In this document: piece by piece, positions 1 to 7,603 of the stretch
Layout: every line of letters starts with the position of its first letter
Numbering within the stretch: the first letter of the stretch is position 1
Made by a program: the position numbers and the translations under genes
Origin: Clostridia bacterium
GTDB lineage: Bacteria; Bacillota_E; RBS10-35; JAJYVN01
Assembly (NCBI GenBank): GCA_027335515.1
Contig: DAHWHT010000285.1
Location: forward strand, 1-11,907
Direction: 5' to 3'
DNA length: 11,907 bases
The notes under the pieces: generated by a model
Databases searched by the model: none
What the model saw: the letters and a program-made list of their open reading frames with translations, nothing else
Told to the model about the DNA's origin: nothing

Positions 1-1
1 G

Positions 2-1189
2 CAGGACGCGGCGGCGCTGCGGGCGCGGGCGCGCCTGGATCCGGTGCGCGTGGCCGAATTGGAGGCGCGCACCGGGCATGATTTGGCCTCGTTTGTGGAG
101 GCGGTGGCGGAGACGGCCGGTCCGGCCGGGCGCTGGCTGCATTTTGGCCTGACCAGCAACGACGTGGTGGATACGGCCCTGTGCCTGCAGTTGACCCGGG
201 CGACGGACCGGTTGCTTGTGGGTGTGGCCGCCGCGCAGGCGGCCGTCGCCGTGCAGGCGGAGCGCTACCGGGACCTGCCGGCGATCGGCCGCACCCACGG
301 GGTTCACGCCGAGCCGGTGACGCTCGGGCTGAAGTTTGCGCGTTGGCACGCCGAGCTGGAGCGGAGCCGGGCGCGGCTGCTCCAGGCGCGCGCCGAGGTC
401 GCCGTCGGCAAGCTGTCGGGTCCCGTCGGCACCTACGCCGGCCTGGACCCGCGGCTGGAGGCCTCGGTCTGTTCCCGGCTCGGCCTGGCGCCGGCGCGCG
501 GCGCGACGCAGATCGTACCCCGCGATCGGCACGCCGCCTGGGTGTGCACCCTGGCGGTCCTGGCCGGTTCGCTGGACTACATGGCCACGGAGATCCGCGG
601 TCTGCAGCGCACCGAGGTGCGGGAGCTCGAAGAGCCGTTCCGCGGCGGCCAGAAGGGATCCAGTTCCATGCCGCACAAGCGCAACCCCGAAAAGTGCGAG
701 CGCATCTCGGGGCTGGCGCGGCTGCTGCGCGGCAACGCCATGGTCGCCCTGCAGGACCAGGTGGTCTGGCATGAGCGCGACATCTCCCATTCCTCGGCGG
801 AACGCCTGATTCTGCCGGACAGCGCGATCGCCATGGACTACATGTTGGCGTTGATGCGCGACATCCTGTCCGACCTGCACGTCTACCCCCAGGCGGTGGC
901 GGCCAACCTCTCGCGGACCCGCGGTCTGTGGGCCTCCGGGCAGGTGCTGCTCGCCCTGATCGCGGGCGGGCTCGGGCGCGAGGAGGCCTACCGGCTGGTC
1001 CAGGGGCACGCGATGGCGGCATGGGAGGACCCCCAGGGGCCCGATTTTGCGACGCGGCTGCGCGGCGACGGGCGGGTCGCGGCCGCCATCGGATCGCCGG
1101 AACTGGAGCGCTGTTTCGACCTGGGCCACCAGCTGCGGTTTGTTCCGGAGATCTATACGGCGCTCGGGCTCGCCGACGGGGGGGCGTAG
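2..1189 (+). CDS. purB: Adenylosuccinate lyase, 5'-truncated by window edge
   Basis: Adenylosuccinate lyase cleaves SAICAR to AICAR plus fumarate in IMP synthesis and adenylosuccinate to AMP plus fumarate; it is a cytosolic homotetramer of the fumarase/aspartase superfamily. The frame is open from the left edge, giving 395 visible residues. The B. subtilis enzyme is about 431, so I infer that roughly 35-40 N-terminal residues are missing. Visible family motifs are TSNDVVDT (nt 152-175), RTHGVHAEP with the catalytic histidine region (nt 290-316), the superfamily signature [11 protein letters not shown] on the flexible catalytic-serine loop (nt 656-688) and [10 protein letters not shown] (nt 767-796). 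The C-terminus ends normally at TAG 1187-1189, so the gene looks intact apart from the edge. A GTG at 44 is in frame but internal, since homologous sequence continues upstream of it. purS follows after 3 nt. Confidence 0.96.
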   Translation, partial: QDAAALRARARLDPVRVAELEARTGHDLASFVEAVAETAGPAGRWLHFGLTSNDVVDTALCLQLTRATDRLLVGVAAAQAAVAVQAERYRDLPAIGRTHGVHAEPVTLGLKFARWHAELERSRARLLQARAEVAVGKLSGPVGTYAGLDPRLEASVCSRLGLAPARGATQIVPRDRHAAWVCTLAVLAGSLDYMATEIRGLQRTEVRELEEPFRGGQKGSSSMPHKRNPEKCERISGLARLLRGNAMVALQDQVVWHERDISHSSAERLILPDSAIAMDYMLALMRDILSDLHVYPQAVAANLSRTRGLWASGQVLLALIAGGLGREEAYRLVQGHAMAAWEDPQGPDFATRLRGDGRVAAAIGSPELERCFDLGHQLRFVPEIYTALGLADGGA

Positions 1190-1192
1190 GGA

Positions 1193-1501
1193 TTGGGGCG
1201 GTTCCTCGCGGCGGTGGAGGTGCACCTCAAGCCGGCGGCATTGGATCCGCAGGGACAGGCCGTGGGCGCGGCGCTGCATTCCCTGGGACACGCCGGCGTG
1301 CGCGACGTGCGGGTCGGCAAGCATCTGTTGATCCAACTCGAGGCGGCGGACGCGGCCGCGGCCGAGGCGGAGGTCGAACGCATGTGCGCCTCGCTGCTCG
1401 CCAACCCCGTGATGGAGACCTACCGGGTGGCGGTCACCGCCGTGCGGCCGGCCGGCGGCCGGTCGCGCGCGGCCAAGCCGCGGGCGGATCGGGCGCGTTA
1501 G
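1193..1501 (+). CDS. purS: PurS subunit of phosphoribosylformylglycinamidine synthase
   Basis: PurS is the small structural subunit that joins PurQ (glutaminase) and PurL (synthetase) in the three-part FGAM synthetase, thought to help ammonia pass between them. The protein has 102 residues. VEVHLKP, LDPQG, the LHSLG and VRDVRVGKH stretches and LLANPVMETYRV align with B. subtilis PurS along its whole length. The core ends near residue 84; the last 18 residues are a tail rich in Arg/Lys (7 of 18) that the ~84-residue family members lack. The TTG start at 1193 gives an N-terminus one residue longer than the B. subtilis protein and has a G7 run (1178-1184) 8 nt upstream. The in-frame GTG at 1214 would remove the first beta strand and has no Shine-Dalgarno sequence. 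It lies 3 nt after purB and 25 nt before purQ. Confidence 0.92.
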   Translation: MGRFLAAVEVHLKPAALDPQGQAVGAALHSLGHAGVRDVRVGKHLLIQLEAADAAAAEAEVERMCASLLANPVMETYRVAVTAVRPAGGRSRAAKPRADRAR

Positions 1502-1526
1502 GTTGGGCTGGGCGGGGGGCGTGGCG

Positions 1527-2246
1527 ATGCGGGCCGCGGTGATCGTGTTTCCTGGAAGCAACTGCGACGCCGACGCCGCCTGGGCCTGGGAGCAGGCGAC
1601 GGGCGGTGCGGTCGAACTCCTCTGGCATGAGACGGCGGACCTCGGCGGCGCGGATGTGGTCATCCTTCCGGGCGGCTTCGCCCATGGCGACTACCTTCGC
1701 TGCGGGGCCCTGTGCCGCTTTTCGCCCGCCATGCGTGCCGTGGTCGCCGCCGCGGGGCGTGGGCTGCCCGTCCTTGGCATCTGCAACGGCTTTCAGATCC
1801 TGTGTGAGTCGGGACTCCTGCCGGGGGTGCTCGGGCGCAACCGCGATCTGCGGTTTATCTGCGGGGGTGTGACGGTGCGGGTCGACAACCCCCGCACGGC
1901 CTGGACCGGGGCGTGCACGGCGGGGCAGCGGCTGCGGCTGCCCATCGCCCACGGCGAGGGCCGCTACTGGCTGCCGCCCGACGAACTGGCGGCCCTGGCG
2001 GCGCGCGGCGGCGCCGTCCTGCGCTACTGCGACGCGGCCGGGGATGCCGTCGACGCCGCCAATCCCAACGGTTCGCTCGATCAGATCGCCGGGGTGTGCA
2101 ACCCCGAGGGCAATGTGGTGGGCCTGATGCCGCACCCGGAGCGCGCCGTCGAGGCCCTGCTCGGCGGCACCGACGGCCGGTTCCTCTTGCGCTCCGCCCT
2201 GCGCTGGTCGGCGTCGGCGCACGCGGGAGCGGTTGCCCGTGGCTGA
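1527..2246 (+). CDS. purQ: Phosphoribosylformylglycinamidine synthase, glutaminase subunit PurQ
   Basis: PurQ hydrolyses glutamine and delivers ammonia to PurL for conversion of FGAR to FGAM. This is a 239-residue class I (triad) glutamine amidotransferase, close to the 227 of B. subtilis. The N-terminal VIVFPGSNCDAD, the oxyanion-side PGGFAHGDYLRCGA, the nucleophile elbow GICNGFQIL with Cys86, and MPHPERAVE with His203 and Glu205 complete the Cys-His-Glu triad. The ATG at 1527 is chosen because it yields the canonical M-x-x-A-V-I-V start and follows a G6 run (1514-1519) by 7 nt. An in-frame TTG at 1503 would add eight residues not found in the family. The 3' end overlaps purL by 8 nt, which suggests translational coupling of two subunits of the same complex. 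Confidence 0.96.
   Translation: MRAAVIVFPGSNCDADAAWAWEQATGGAVELLWHETADLGGADVVILPGGFAHGDYLRCGALCRFSPAMRAVVAAAGRGLPVLGICNGFQILCESGLLPGVLGRNRDLRFICGGVTVRVDNPRTAWTGACTAGQRLRLPIAHGEGRYWLPPDELAALAARGGAVLRYCDAAGDAVDAANPNGSLDQIAGVCNPEGNVVGLMPHPERAVEALLGGTDGRFLLRSALRWSASAHAGAVARG
2225..2229 (+). promoter_or_regulatory. Ribosome binding site deciding the purL start
   Basis: GGGAG within the purQ coding end lies 9 nt before GTG 2239 but only 3 nt before the alternative TTG 2233. The spacing favours the GTG as the purL start, so purL begins inside the last codons of purQ. Confidence 0.55.
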
Positions 2247-4500
2247 ACGGGCGGCGGGGATGCCGGTCTGGGCCCAGGTCGGGCTGACGGCGGCCGAATA
2301 TCGCGACATTTGCGGCCGTCTGGGCCGGGAGCCCAACGACGTCGAACTCGGCATGTTCGGGGCGATGTGGTCGGAGCACTGCTCCTACAAGTCCTCGAGG
2401 GCCTTCCTCGGGCGGCTGCCCACCCAGGGGCCGCAGGTGCTGGTGGGTCCGGGTGAGAACGCGGGCGTGCTGGACCTTGGCGACGGGCACGCGGTTGCGC
2501 TGCGCATGGAGTCTCATAACCACCCCTCTGCGGTCGAGCCCTTCCAGGGCGCCGCGACCGGGGTGGGCGGCATCCTGCGCGACATCTTCACCATGGGGGC
2601 CCGCCCCGTGGCCCTGCTCGACGGGTTGCGCTTCGGCCCGCCCGACGGCGGGCGCAACCGCTACCTGGCGGCGCGGGTGACCGAGGGCATCGCCCATTAC
2701 GGCAACTGCGTCGGCGTGCCGACTGTGGGCGGCGAGACGGCCTTCGATCCGGCGTACGAAGGGAACCCGCTCGTCAACGTCCTGTGCGTCGGTTACCTCG
2801 AGACGCGTCACCTGCAGCGGGGCGCGGCGCCGGGTCCCGGCAACGCCGTGCTGCTGATCGGCAACCGCACGGGGCGTGACGGCATCCACGGTGCCAGCCT
2901 CCTGGCCTCGCGCAGCTTCGCGACGGAGGCGGCCGGGCTGCGGCCGGCGGTGCAGGTTGGGGACCCGTTTGTGGGCAAGCTGCTGATCGAGGCGTCGCTG
3001 GAGTTGGCGACGCGCGGCCTGCTGCGCGGGCTCAACGACCTGGGGGCGGCCGGCATCACCTCCGCCGCCTCGGAGACCGCCGGTCGGGCGGGCACCGGCG
3101 TGGTCCTGGACATCGAGGCGGTGCCCTGCCGGGAGGAGGGCATGACACCCTACGAGGTGATGCTCTCCGAGTCGCAGGAACGGATGCTGGCCGTCGCCGC
3201 CCCGGCGGACGTGGAGGCGGTCGAGGCCGTTTGCCAACGCTTTGGCCTGCAGTGCGCCCGCATCGGCATGGTGACCGGGGACGGGCAGTTGCGGGTGCGG
3301 CTCCACGGCGCGGTGGTCGCCGACATCCCCGCCGCCGCCCTCAGCCACGGCGCCCCGCGCTACCGGCGGCGGCAGACCCGTCCGCGGGTACCGACGGCCT
3401 GGGTTCCCGGTCCCCGGCAACGGGACCTGCGCCCGGGCGAGGTCGCGGCAACGCTGCTCGCCCTTTTGGCGCGGCCCACCATCGCCAGCAAGTCCTGGCT
3501 CTATCGGCAATACGATCACCAGGTGCAGACGAACACCGTGCTTTCGCCGGGGGTTGGCGACGCCGCCGTGCTCCGCCACCGGCCGACGGGTCGGGGCATC
3601 GCCCTGTCGCTGGATATGGGCGGACGCTTCTGTGCCCTGGAGCCGTATGTCGGAGCCGCACTGGTGGTTGCCGAGGCGGCACGCAACGTCGCGTGCGCCG
3701 GGGGGCGTCCGCTTGGCATCACCAACTGCCTCAACTTCGCCAATCCGGAGCGGCCGACGGTGATGGGGGCGCTGGTGCGCACCATCGACGGCATGGCGGC
3801 GGCCTGCCGGCGCCTGGACATCCCGGTGACCGGCGGCAACGTCAGCCTGTATAACGAGACCGCCGGCCGCGGTATCCAGCCGACGCCGGCGATCGGGATG
3901 CTGGGCGTGCTGGAGGATGCCGCCGCAGCCCGCGGCAGCGGCGCGGCGGCCCCGGGACAGGTGGTCTGCCTGCTGGGCCCGGCGGGCCGGGCCCGCCTGG
4001 ACGGTTCCGAGTATCAGGTGCTGCGCTTTGGACGGTCCGTTGGGCGGCCGCTGCGTCCGCAGTGGCCCGTGGAGCGCGGTTTGCTGGCGGTGCTCGGGGA
4101 TTCCACACTCGGGTTGGCGTCCGCCCACGACGCGGCGGAGGGGGGGCTGGCGGTGGCCCTGGCCGAGTGCGTCCTGACGGGCTGCGCGGGTATCGGCCTG
4201 GAGGTGGACCTGCCCGCCCCCCGGGGACGGGGGCCGGCGGCGCGGCTGGACAGCCTGCTGTTTGGCGAGGGGCCGGGCCGGGTGGTGGTCACCCTGGACG
4301 CGTCGGCGCTGGCCGGTCTGCGGGAGCGCTGCGCCCGTGAGGGTCTGGCCTGCCGGCCCGTCGGCCGCACGCTTGCCGGCGGCGCGCGCCTGCGGCTGGC
4401 GGTCGGCGGACGCCTCGTGTGCGACCTCGGGGAAAGCGAACTTGCGGTATGGAAGGGGGCCGTGGGCCAATGGCTGGACGGCCGACCGACGGACGGCTGA
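2239..4500 (+). CDS. purL: Phosphoribosylformylglycinamidine synthase, synthetase subunit PurL (small type)
   Basis: PurL catalyses the ATP-dependent amidation of FGAR to FGAM using ammonia from PurQ. It has 753 residues, the small type that needs PurS and PurQ (B. subtilis 742), rather than the ~1300-residue fused enzyme of gamma-proteobacteria. The first half contains MWSEHCSYKSS (His47), ESHNHPSAVEPFQGAATGVG (residues 91-110), MGARPVALLD, PTVGGE, AVQVGDPFVGKLL and MLSESQERML, all canonical. The second half, which in the family holds an auxiliary structural nucleotide site, has TIASKSWLYRQYDHQVQTNT, AEAARN and GGNVSLYNE. Where B. subtilis reads TTDCNARY this protein has SLDMGGRF. The GTG start at 2239 is supported by GGGAG 9 nt upstream; TTG 2233 is possible and adds two residues. 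It overlaps purQ by 8 nt and purF by 31 nt. Confidence 0.96.
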   Translation: MAERAAGMPVWAQVGLTAAEYRDICGRLGREPNDVELGMFGAMWSEHCSYKSSRAFLGRLPTQGPQVLVGPGENAGVLDLGDGHAVALRMESHNHPSAVEPFQGAATGVGGILRDIFTMGARPVALLDGLRFGPPDGGRNRYLAARVTEGIAHYGNCVGVPTVGGETAFDPAYEGNPLVNVLCVGYLETRHLQRGAAPGPGNAVLLIGNRTGRDGIHGASLLASRSFATEAAGLRPAVQVGDPFVGKLLIEASLELATRGLLRGLNDLGAAGITSAASETAGRAGTGVVLDIEAVPCREEGMTPYEVMLSESQERMLAVAAPADVEAVEAVCQRFGLQCARIGMVTGDGQLRVRLHGAVVADIPAAALSHGAPRYRRRQTRPRVPTAWVPGPRQRDLRPGEVAATLLALLARPTIASKSWLYRQYDHQVQTNTVLSPGVGDAAVLRHRPTGRGIALSLDMGGRFCALEPYVGAALVVAEAARNVACAGGRPLGITNCLNFANPERPTVMGALVRTIDGMAAACRRLDIPVTGGNVSLYNETAGRGIQPTPAIGMLGVLEDAAAARGSGAAAPGQVVCLLGPAGRARLDGSEYQVLRFGRSVGRPLRPQWPVERGLLAVLGDSTLGLASAHDAAEGGLAVALAECVLTGCAGIGLEVDLPAPRGRGPAARLDSLLFGEGPGRVVVTLDASALAGLRERCAREGLACRPVGRTLAGGARLRLAVGGRLVCDLGESELAVWKGAVGQWLDGRPTDG

Positions 4501-5912
4501 GCCCGACGGGGCCCCTGGCGGGCATCCGCCACGCGTGCGGGGTGTTTGCGGTCTACGGGCACCCGGACCCCGTCCGGCTCACCTACTGCGCCCTCTTTGC
4601 CCTGCAGCACCGCGGCCAGGAGGCCGCCGGCATCGCGGCCGGGGACGGCGAGCGCCTGGAGGTGCGGCGGGGCCCCGGATTGGTGGGCGACGCCCTGCGG
4701 GCCGCGGACCTGGACGCCCTGGACGCCCTGCGGCCGAATCTGGCCGTCGGCCATGTGCGCTACGCCACGACGGGCGCCAGCGTCGCGGGCAACGCCCAGC
4801 CCCTGCTGCTGCACTATCGACTTGGCACGGTGGCCATCGCCCATAACGGCAATCTGACCAACGCCGCCCGGTTGCGCGCCGAGTGCGAGGCGGACGGCTC
4901 GATCTTCCAGACGACGACGGATACCGAGATCCTCGCCCACCTGATGGCGCGATCCCAGGCGCGGGACGTCGGCACGGCCCTGGCCGCCGCCCTGGCGCGC
5001 GTCGAAGGTGCCTACAGCCTGGCCATCGCCTCCTCGGACCGCATCTGGTTGTGCCGGGACCCGTACGGGATACGGCCCATGGTGCTCGGCCAACTCGACG
5101 GCGCGCTGGTGGCCGCGTCGGAGTCCTGCGCGCTCGATGCCATCGGCGCCACCCCGCTGCGCGCGCTGCAGCCTGGGGAAGTGGCCGAGTTCGGCCGCGA
5201 GGGCCTGCGTACGGTGCGCCGCATGCCGAGCCCCGGCGGGCGCCTCTGCCTCTTTGAGTTCGTCTATCTGGCGCGGCCCGACAGCGAACTGCAGGGGCAT
5301 AACGTCCACCTGGTGCGCAAGGAGATGGGCCGCCGCCTCGCCCTGCGTGCGCCGGTGGCCGCCGATGTCGTGGTGGGGGTGCCGGATTCGGGCATCTCCG
5401 CCGCGGTGGGCTACGCCGAGCAGGCCCAGATCCCTTACGAGCTTGGGCTGATCAAGAACCGCTATGTGGGGCGCACCTTCGTTCAGCCCAGCCAGGACCT
5501 GCGCGAGGTTGCCGTGCGCATGAAGCTCAACGCGGTGCCGTCCGTTCTCTCGGGTCGGCGCGTGGTGCTGGTGGAGGACTCCGTGGTGCGGGGCACGACC
5601 TCGCGCCACCTGATCGGGCTGGTGCGGCGGGCCGGTGCGGTCGAGGTGCACCTGCGCGTGGCTTCGCCGCCCTTCATCCATCCGTGCTACTACGGTATCG
5701 ACATCCCGACGCGCGGGGAGTTGCTGGCGCCCGAGCGCAGCGCCCGGGAGATGGCGGACATCGTCGGGGCGGACAGCCTGGCCTTCCTGGACCTGTCCGA
5801 TGCGGAGCAGGCGGCGGGCGGCGGGGGCTTTTGCACCGCCTGCTTCGACGGTCGATACCCGGTGGAGCCAAGCGATGCGCTCCGCGGCGCCTGCGGCGGG
5901 CCGCGAACCTGA
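4470..5912 (+). CDS. purF: Amidophosphoribosyltransferase with propeptide and [4Fe-4S] cysteine set
   Basis: PurF makes 5-phosphoribosylamine from PRPP and glutamine, the committed and feedback-regulated step of the pathway. It has 480 residues. Residues 1-22 form a propeptide; the N-terminal nucleophile of the glutaminase domain is Cys23 in HACGVFAVYG, exposed by self-cleavage in this family. Ntn-hydrolase motifs include LQHRGQEAAG, GHVRYAT, AHNGNLTN and TTDTEILAHL. The transferase domain has PYELGLIKNRYVGRTF and the PRPP loop VVLVEDSVVRGTTS (365-378). Cys260, Cys406, Cys455 and Cys458 match the four cluster ligands of B. subtilis PurF, so an oxygen-sensitive [4Fe-4S] enzyme is inferred. ATG 4470 was chosen because it follows a G-rich sequence (4453-4459) by 10 nt; upstream in-frame starts only lengthen the propeptide. 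The first 31 nt lie inside purL; purM follows after 21 nt. Confidence 0.96.
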   Translation: MAGRPTDGRLSPTGPLAGIRHACGVFAVYGHPDPVRLTYCALFALQHRGQEAAGIAAGDGERLEVRRGPGLVGDALRAADLDALDALRPNLAVGHVRYATTGASVAGNAQPLLLHYRLGTVAIAHNGNLTNAARLRAECEADGSIFQTTTDTEILAHLMARSQARDVGTALAAALARVEGAYSLAIASSDRIWLCRDPYGIRPMVLGQLDGALVAASESCALDAIGATPLRALQPGEVAEFGREGLRTVRRMPSPGGRLCLFEFVYLARPDSELQGHNVHLVRKEMGRRLALRAPVAADVVVGVPDSGISAAVGYAEQAQIPYELGLIKNRYVGRTFVQPSQDLREVAVRMKLNAVPSVLSGRRVVLVEDSVVRGTTSRHLIGLVRRAGAVEVHLRVASPPFIHPCYYGIDIPTRGELLAPERSAREMADIVGADSLAFLDLSDAEQAAGGGGFCTACFDGRYPVEPSDALRGACGGPRT

Positions 5913-5921
5913 GCGACGGGG

Positions 5922-5926
5922 GGAGG
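5922..5926 (+). promoter_or_regulatory. Ribosome binding site of purM
   Basis: A GGAGG core lies 7 nt before GTG 5934, the best Shine-Dalgarno match in the operon. It fixes the GTG as the purM start in the short purF-purM gap. Confidence 0.7.
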
Positions 5927-5933
5927 GGATCCG

Positions 5934-6956
5934 GTGGCTGAGGTGGACCAGGCAGACGCGGGTGCGGCAGGGGCGGCCGCCTATCGCGCGGCGGGGGTGG
6001 ACCTGGACGCCCATGCCGCGTTGGTGCGGCGTCTGGGTCCCCTGGCGGCGACGACGGTGCGTCCGTGGTCGCAGGGGGGTGTCGGGCTGTTTGCCGGCGC
6101 CTTTGCGCTGCCGGCGGGGATCCGCGACGCCGTGTTGGTGGCCAGCACGGATTCGGTGGGCAGCAAGGTGCTCCTGGCGTCGGCCTGCGGACGCTTCGGC
6201 GAGGTGGGGCAGGACGTCGTCGTCCATTGCGCCAACGACGTGGCGACGACCGGCGCGCGGCCGCTGGCCTTTCTCGACTACCTGGCCGTGCAGCGGCTCG
6301 ATCCGGAGGCTGCCTGGGACTGCCTCGAAGGGGTGGCGGCCGCCTGTCGCCAGGCCGGCTGCGCCCTGGTGGGCGGGGAGACGGCGCAGCTGGCGGAGGT
6401 GTATCGGGAGGGCGCCTGGGACCTGGCCGGCACGCTGATCGGCGTCGTCGAGCGCGACCGGTTGATCCGGCCGTGCGGCCAGCCGGGGGACGTGGTGGTG
6501 GGTCTGCCGAGTTCCGGCCTGCACACCAACGGCTTTTCCTTGGTGCGCCGCATCCTTGAGCGCACCGGTACCGACCCGCGGGCGCACGCCGACATGCTCC
6601 TGACCGTTTCGGCGCTGTACAGCGGAGACGTGGAGCGGGTGTGCGCGTCGGGGGCGACGGTGCGCGGCATGGCCCACATCACCGGCGGGGGGTTGCCCGG
6701 CAACCTCGATCGCGCGTTGGGGGACGGCGTCGACGCGGTGCTGGATGAGGGCAGTTGGGACCGTCCCCCGGTCTTTGACTGGCTGGCGGAACTGGGAGGG
6801 ATCGGGGCGGAGGAGATGCGGCGCGTGTTCAACCTTGGCATCGGCTTTTGTCTGATCGTGCCGCCGTCGGAGGCCGCGGCGGTCTGTTCGCTTTCGCCGG
6901 GGGCGCGGTGCATCGGGCGGTTGGTGGCGGGCGAGGGGCGGGTGCGCTTTCGGTGA
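5934..6956 (+). CDS. purM: Phosphoribosylformylglycinamidine cyclo-ligase (AIR synthetase), divergent
   Basis: PurM closes the imidazole ring, converting FGAM plus ATP to AIR. It has 340 residues (B. subtilis 346) and belongs to the PurM/PurL ATP-binding superfamily. Recognisable motifs are YRAAGVDLDAHAALV at the N-terminus, NDVATTGARPLAFLDYLAV, ALVGGETAQ, DLAGTLIGVVE, PSSGLHTNGFSLVRR, GMAHITGGGLPGN and the closing EEMRRVFNLGIG. Several normally strict positions differ. The glycine-rich TDGVGTK loop is TDSVGSK (72-78). The GGFGG stretch is rewritten as GGVGLFAG. The LLEPTRIYVK segment of B. subtilis is LLTVSALYSG here (222-231), with about eight residues missing just before it. The frame is intact and the position in the operon is standard, so function is still expected. 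The 3' end overlaps purN in a GTGA arrangement. Confidence 0.92.
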   Translation: MAEVDQADAGAAGAAAYRAAGVDLDAHAALVRRLGPLAATTVRPWSQGGVGLFAGAFALPAGIRDAVLVASTDSVGSKVLLASACGRFGEVGQDVVVHCANDVATTGARPLAFLDYLAVQRLDPEAAWDCLEGVAAACRQAGCALVGGETAQLAEVYREGAWDLAGTLIGVVERDRLIRPCGQPGDVVVGLPSSGLHTNGFSLVRRILERTGTDPRAHADMLLTVSALYSGDVERVCASGATVRGMAHITGGGLPGNLDRALGDGVDAVLDEGSWDRPPVFDWLAELGGIGAEEMRRVFNLGIGFCLIVPPSEAAAVCSLSPGARCIGRLVAGEGRVRFR

Positions 6957-7603
6957 GTGCCCTGCGCGTGGCGGTGTTGGTTTCCGGTGGCGGGACGAAC
7001 CTGCAGGCGTTGCTGGACGCGGAGGCGGCCGGTCCGTGGCCGGCCAGGGTGGTGCGGGTGGTGGCCGATCGGCGGTCGGCGGGTGCCCTTGAGCGGGCCC
7101 GCCGGGCCGGGGTGCCCACGCGCGTGGTGCGGCCGCGCGACTTCGCGGACCGTGCGGCCTTTGACGCGGCGCTCAGCGCGAGCCTCACGGAGGCCGACGC
7201 CGATCTGGTGGTGCACGCCGGGTTCATGCGCATCGTCGGACCGGCCTACCTCGCCGTCTGGCGCGGACGCTGCATCAACGTGCATCCATCGCTGCTGCCG
7301 GCCTTTCCGGGTCTGGACGCGCCGCGGCAGGCGCTGGAGTACGGGGTCCGCTACAGTGGGTGCACGGTCCATTTCGTCGACGAGGGCGTGGACACGGGAC
7401 CGGTCATCCTGCAGGAGCCGGTGCCCGTGCGCCAGGACGACACCGCCGAGACGCTGCACCGGCGCATTCAGGAGGCGGAGTGGCGGTTGCTGCCCGCGGT
7501 GGTGCGCCTCGCGGCCCAGGGGCGGCTGCGCCTGGAGGGGCGCCGGGTGCGCATCCTGCCGGCGGTGGAGACGGGGGAGGATGTAGGGTGCCCAGGGCGC
7601 TGA
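6953..7603 (+). CDS. purN: Phosphoribosylglycinamide formyltransferase (folate-dependent)
   Basis: PurN transfers the formyl group of 10-formyltetrahydrofolate to GAR, giving FGAR. It has 216 residues (B. subtilis 195, E. coli 212). The phosphate-binding loop SGGGTNLQAL (11-20), HAGFMRIVGPAYL, INVHPSLLPAFPGLDA with Asn109 and His111, and FVDEGVDTGPVILQ with Asp147 supply the Asn-His-Asp catalytic set at the spacing of E. coli Asn106/His108/Asp144. The GTG at 6953 overlaps the purM stop (GTGA), a typical coupled junction, and puts the first strand RVAVLVSGG at the expected place. The only purine-rich Shine-Dalgarno-like stretch (6933-6938) is 14 nt away, so initiation probably relies on ribosomes finishing purM. 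The C-terminal ~16 residues extend past the usual end and contain the overlap with purH. Confidence 0.95.
   Translation: MSALRVAVLVSGGGTNLQALLDAEAAGPWPARVVRVVADRRSAGALERARRAGVPTRVVRPRDFADRAAFDAALSASLTEADADLVVHAGFMRIVGPAYLAVWRGRCINVHPSLLPAFPGLDAPRQALEYGVRYSGCTVHFVDEGVDTGPVILQEPVPVRQDDTAETLHRRIQEAEWRLLPAVVRLAAQGRLRLEGRRVRILPAVETGEDVGCPGR
7573..7580 (+). promoter_or_regulatory. Ribosome binding site of purH
   Basis: GGGGGAGG lies inside the end of purN, 7 nt before GTG 7588. It supports the GTG as the purH start even though the reading frame stays open further upstream to about 7360. Confidence 0.65.

Noticed and set aside
1178..1184. G-runs at the purB/purS and purS/purQ junctions (also 1514-1519) as G-quadruplex or slippage signals
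   Set aside because: They are best explained as G-rich ribosome binding sites; four properly spaced G-tracts are not clearly present.
1855..4470. Very long open frame on the reverse strand (about 870 codons), with similar ones at 4014-6677 and 7468-9846
   Set aside because: They lie opposite well-identified pur genes, have low-complexity Arg/Pro/Gly/His-rich translations with no family motifs, and are the expected by-product of GC-rich third codon positions.
6848..6952. Upstream extension of the purN reading frame
   Set aside because: It covers the conserved 3' end of purM in another frame and adds residues not found in PurN.
7360..7587. Upstream extension of the purH reading frame
   Set aside because: It is out-of-frame purN coding sequence; the GTG at 7588 has a strong ribosome binding site and starts exactly at the conserved first strand.
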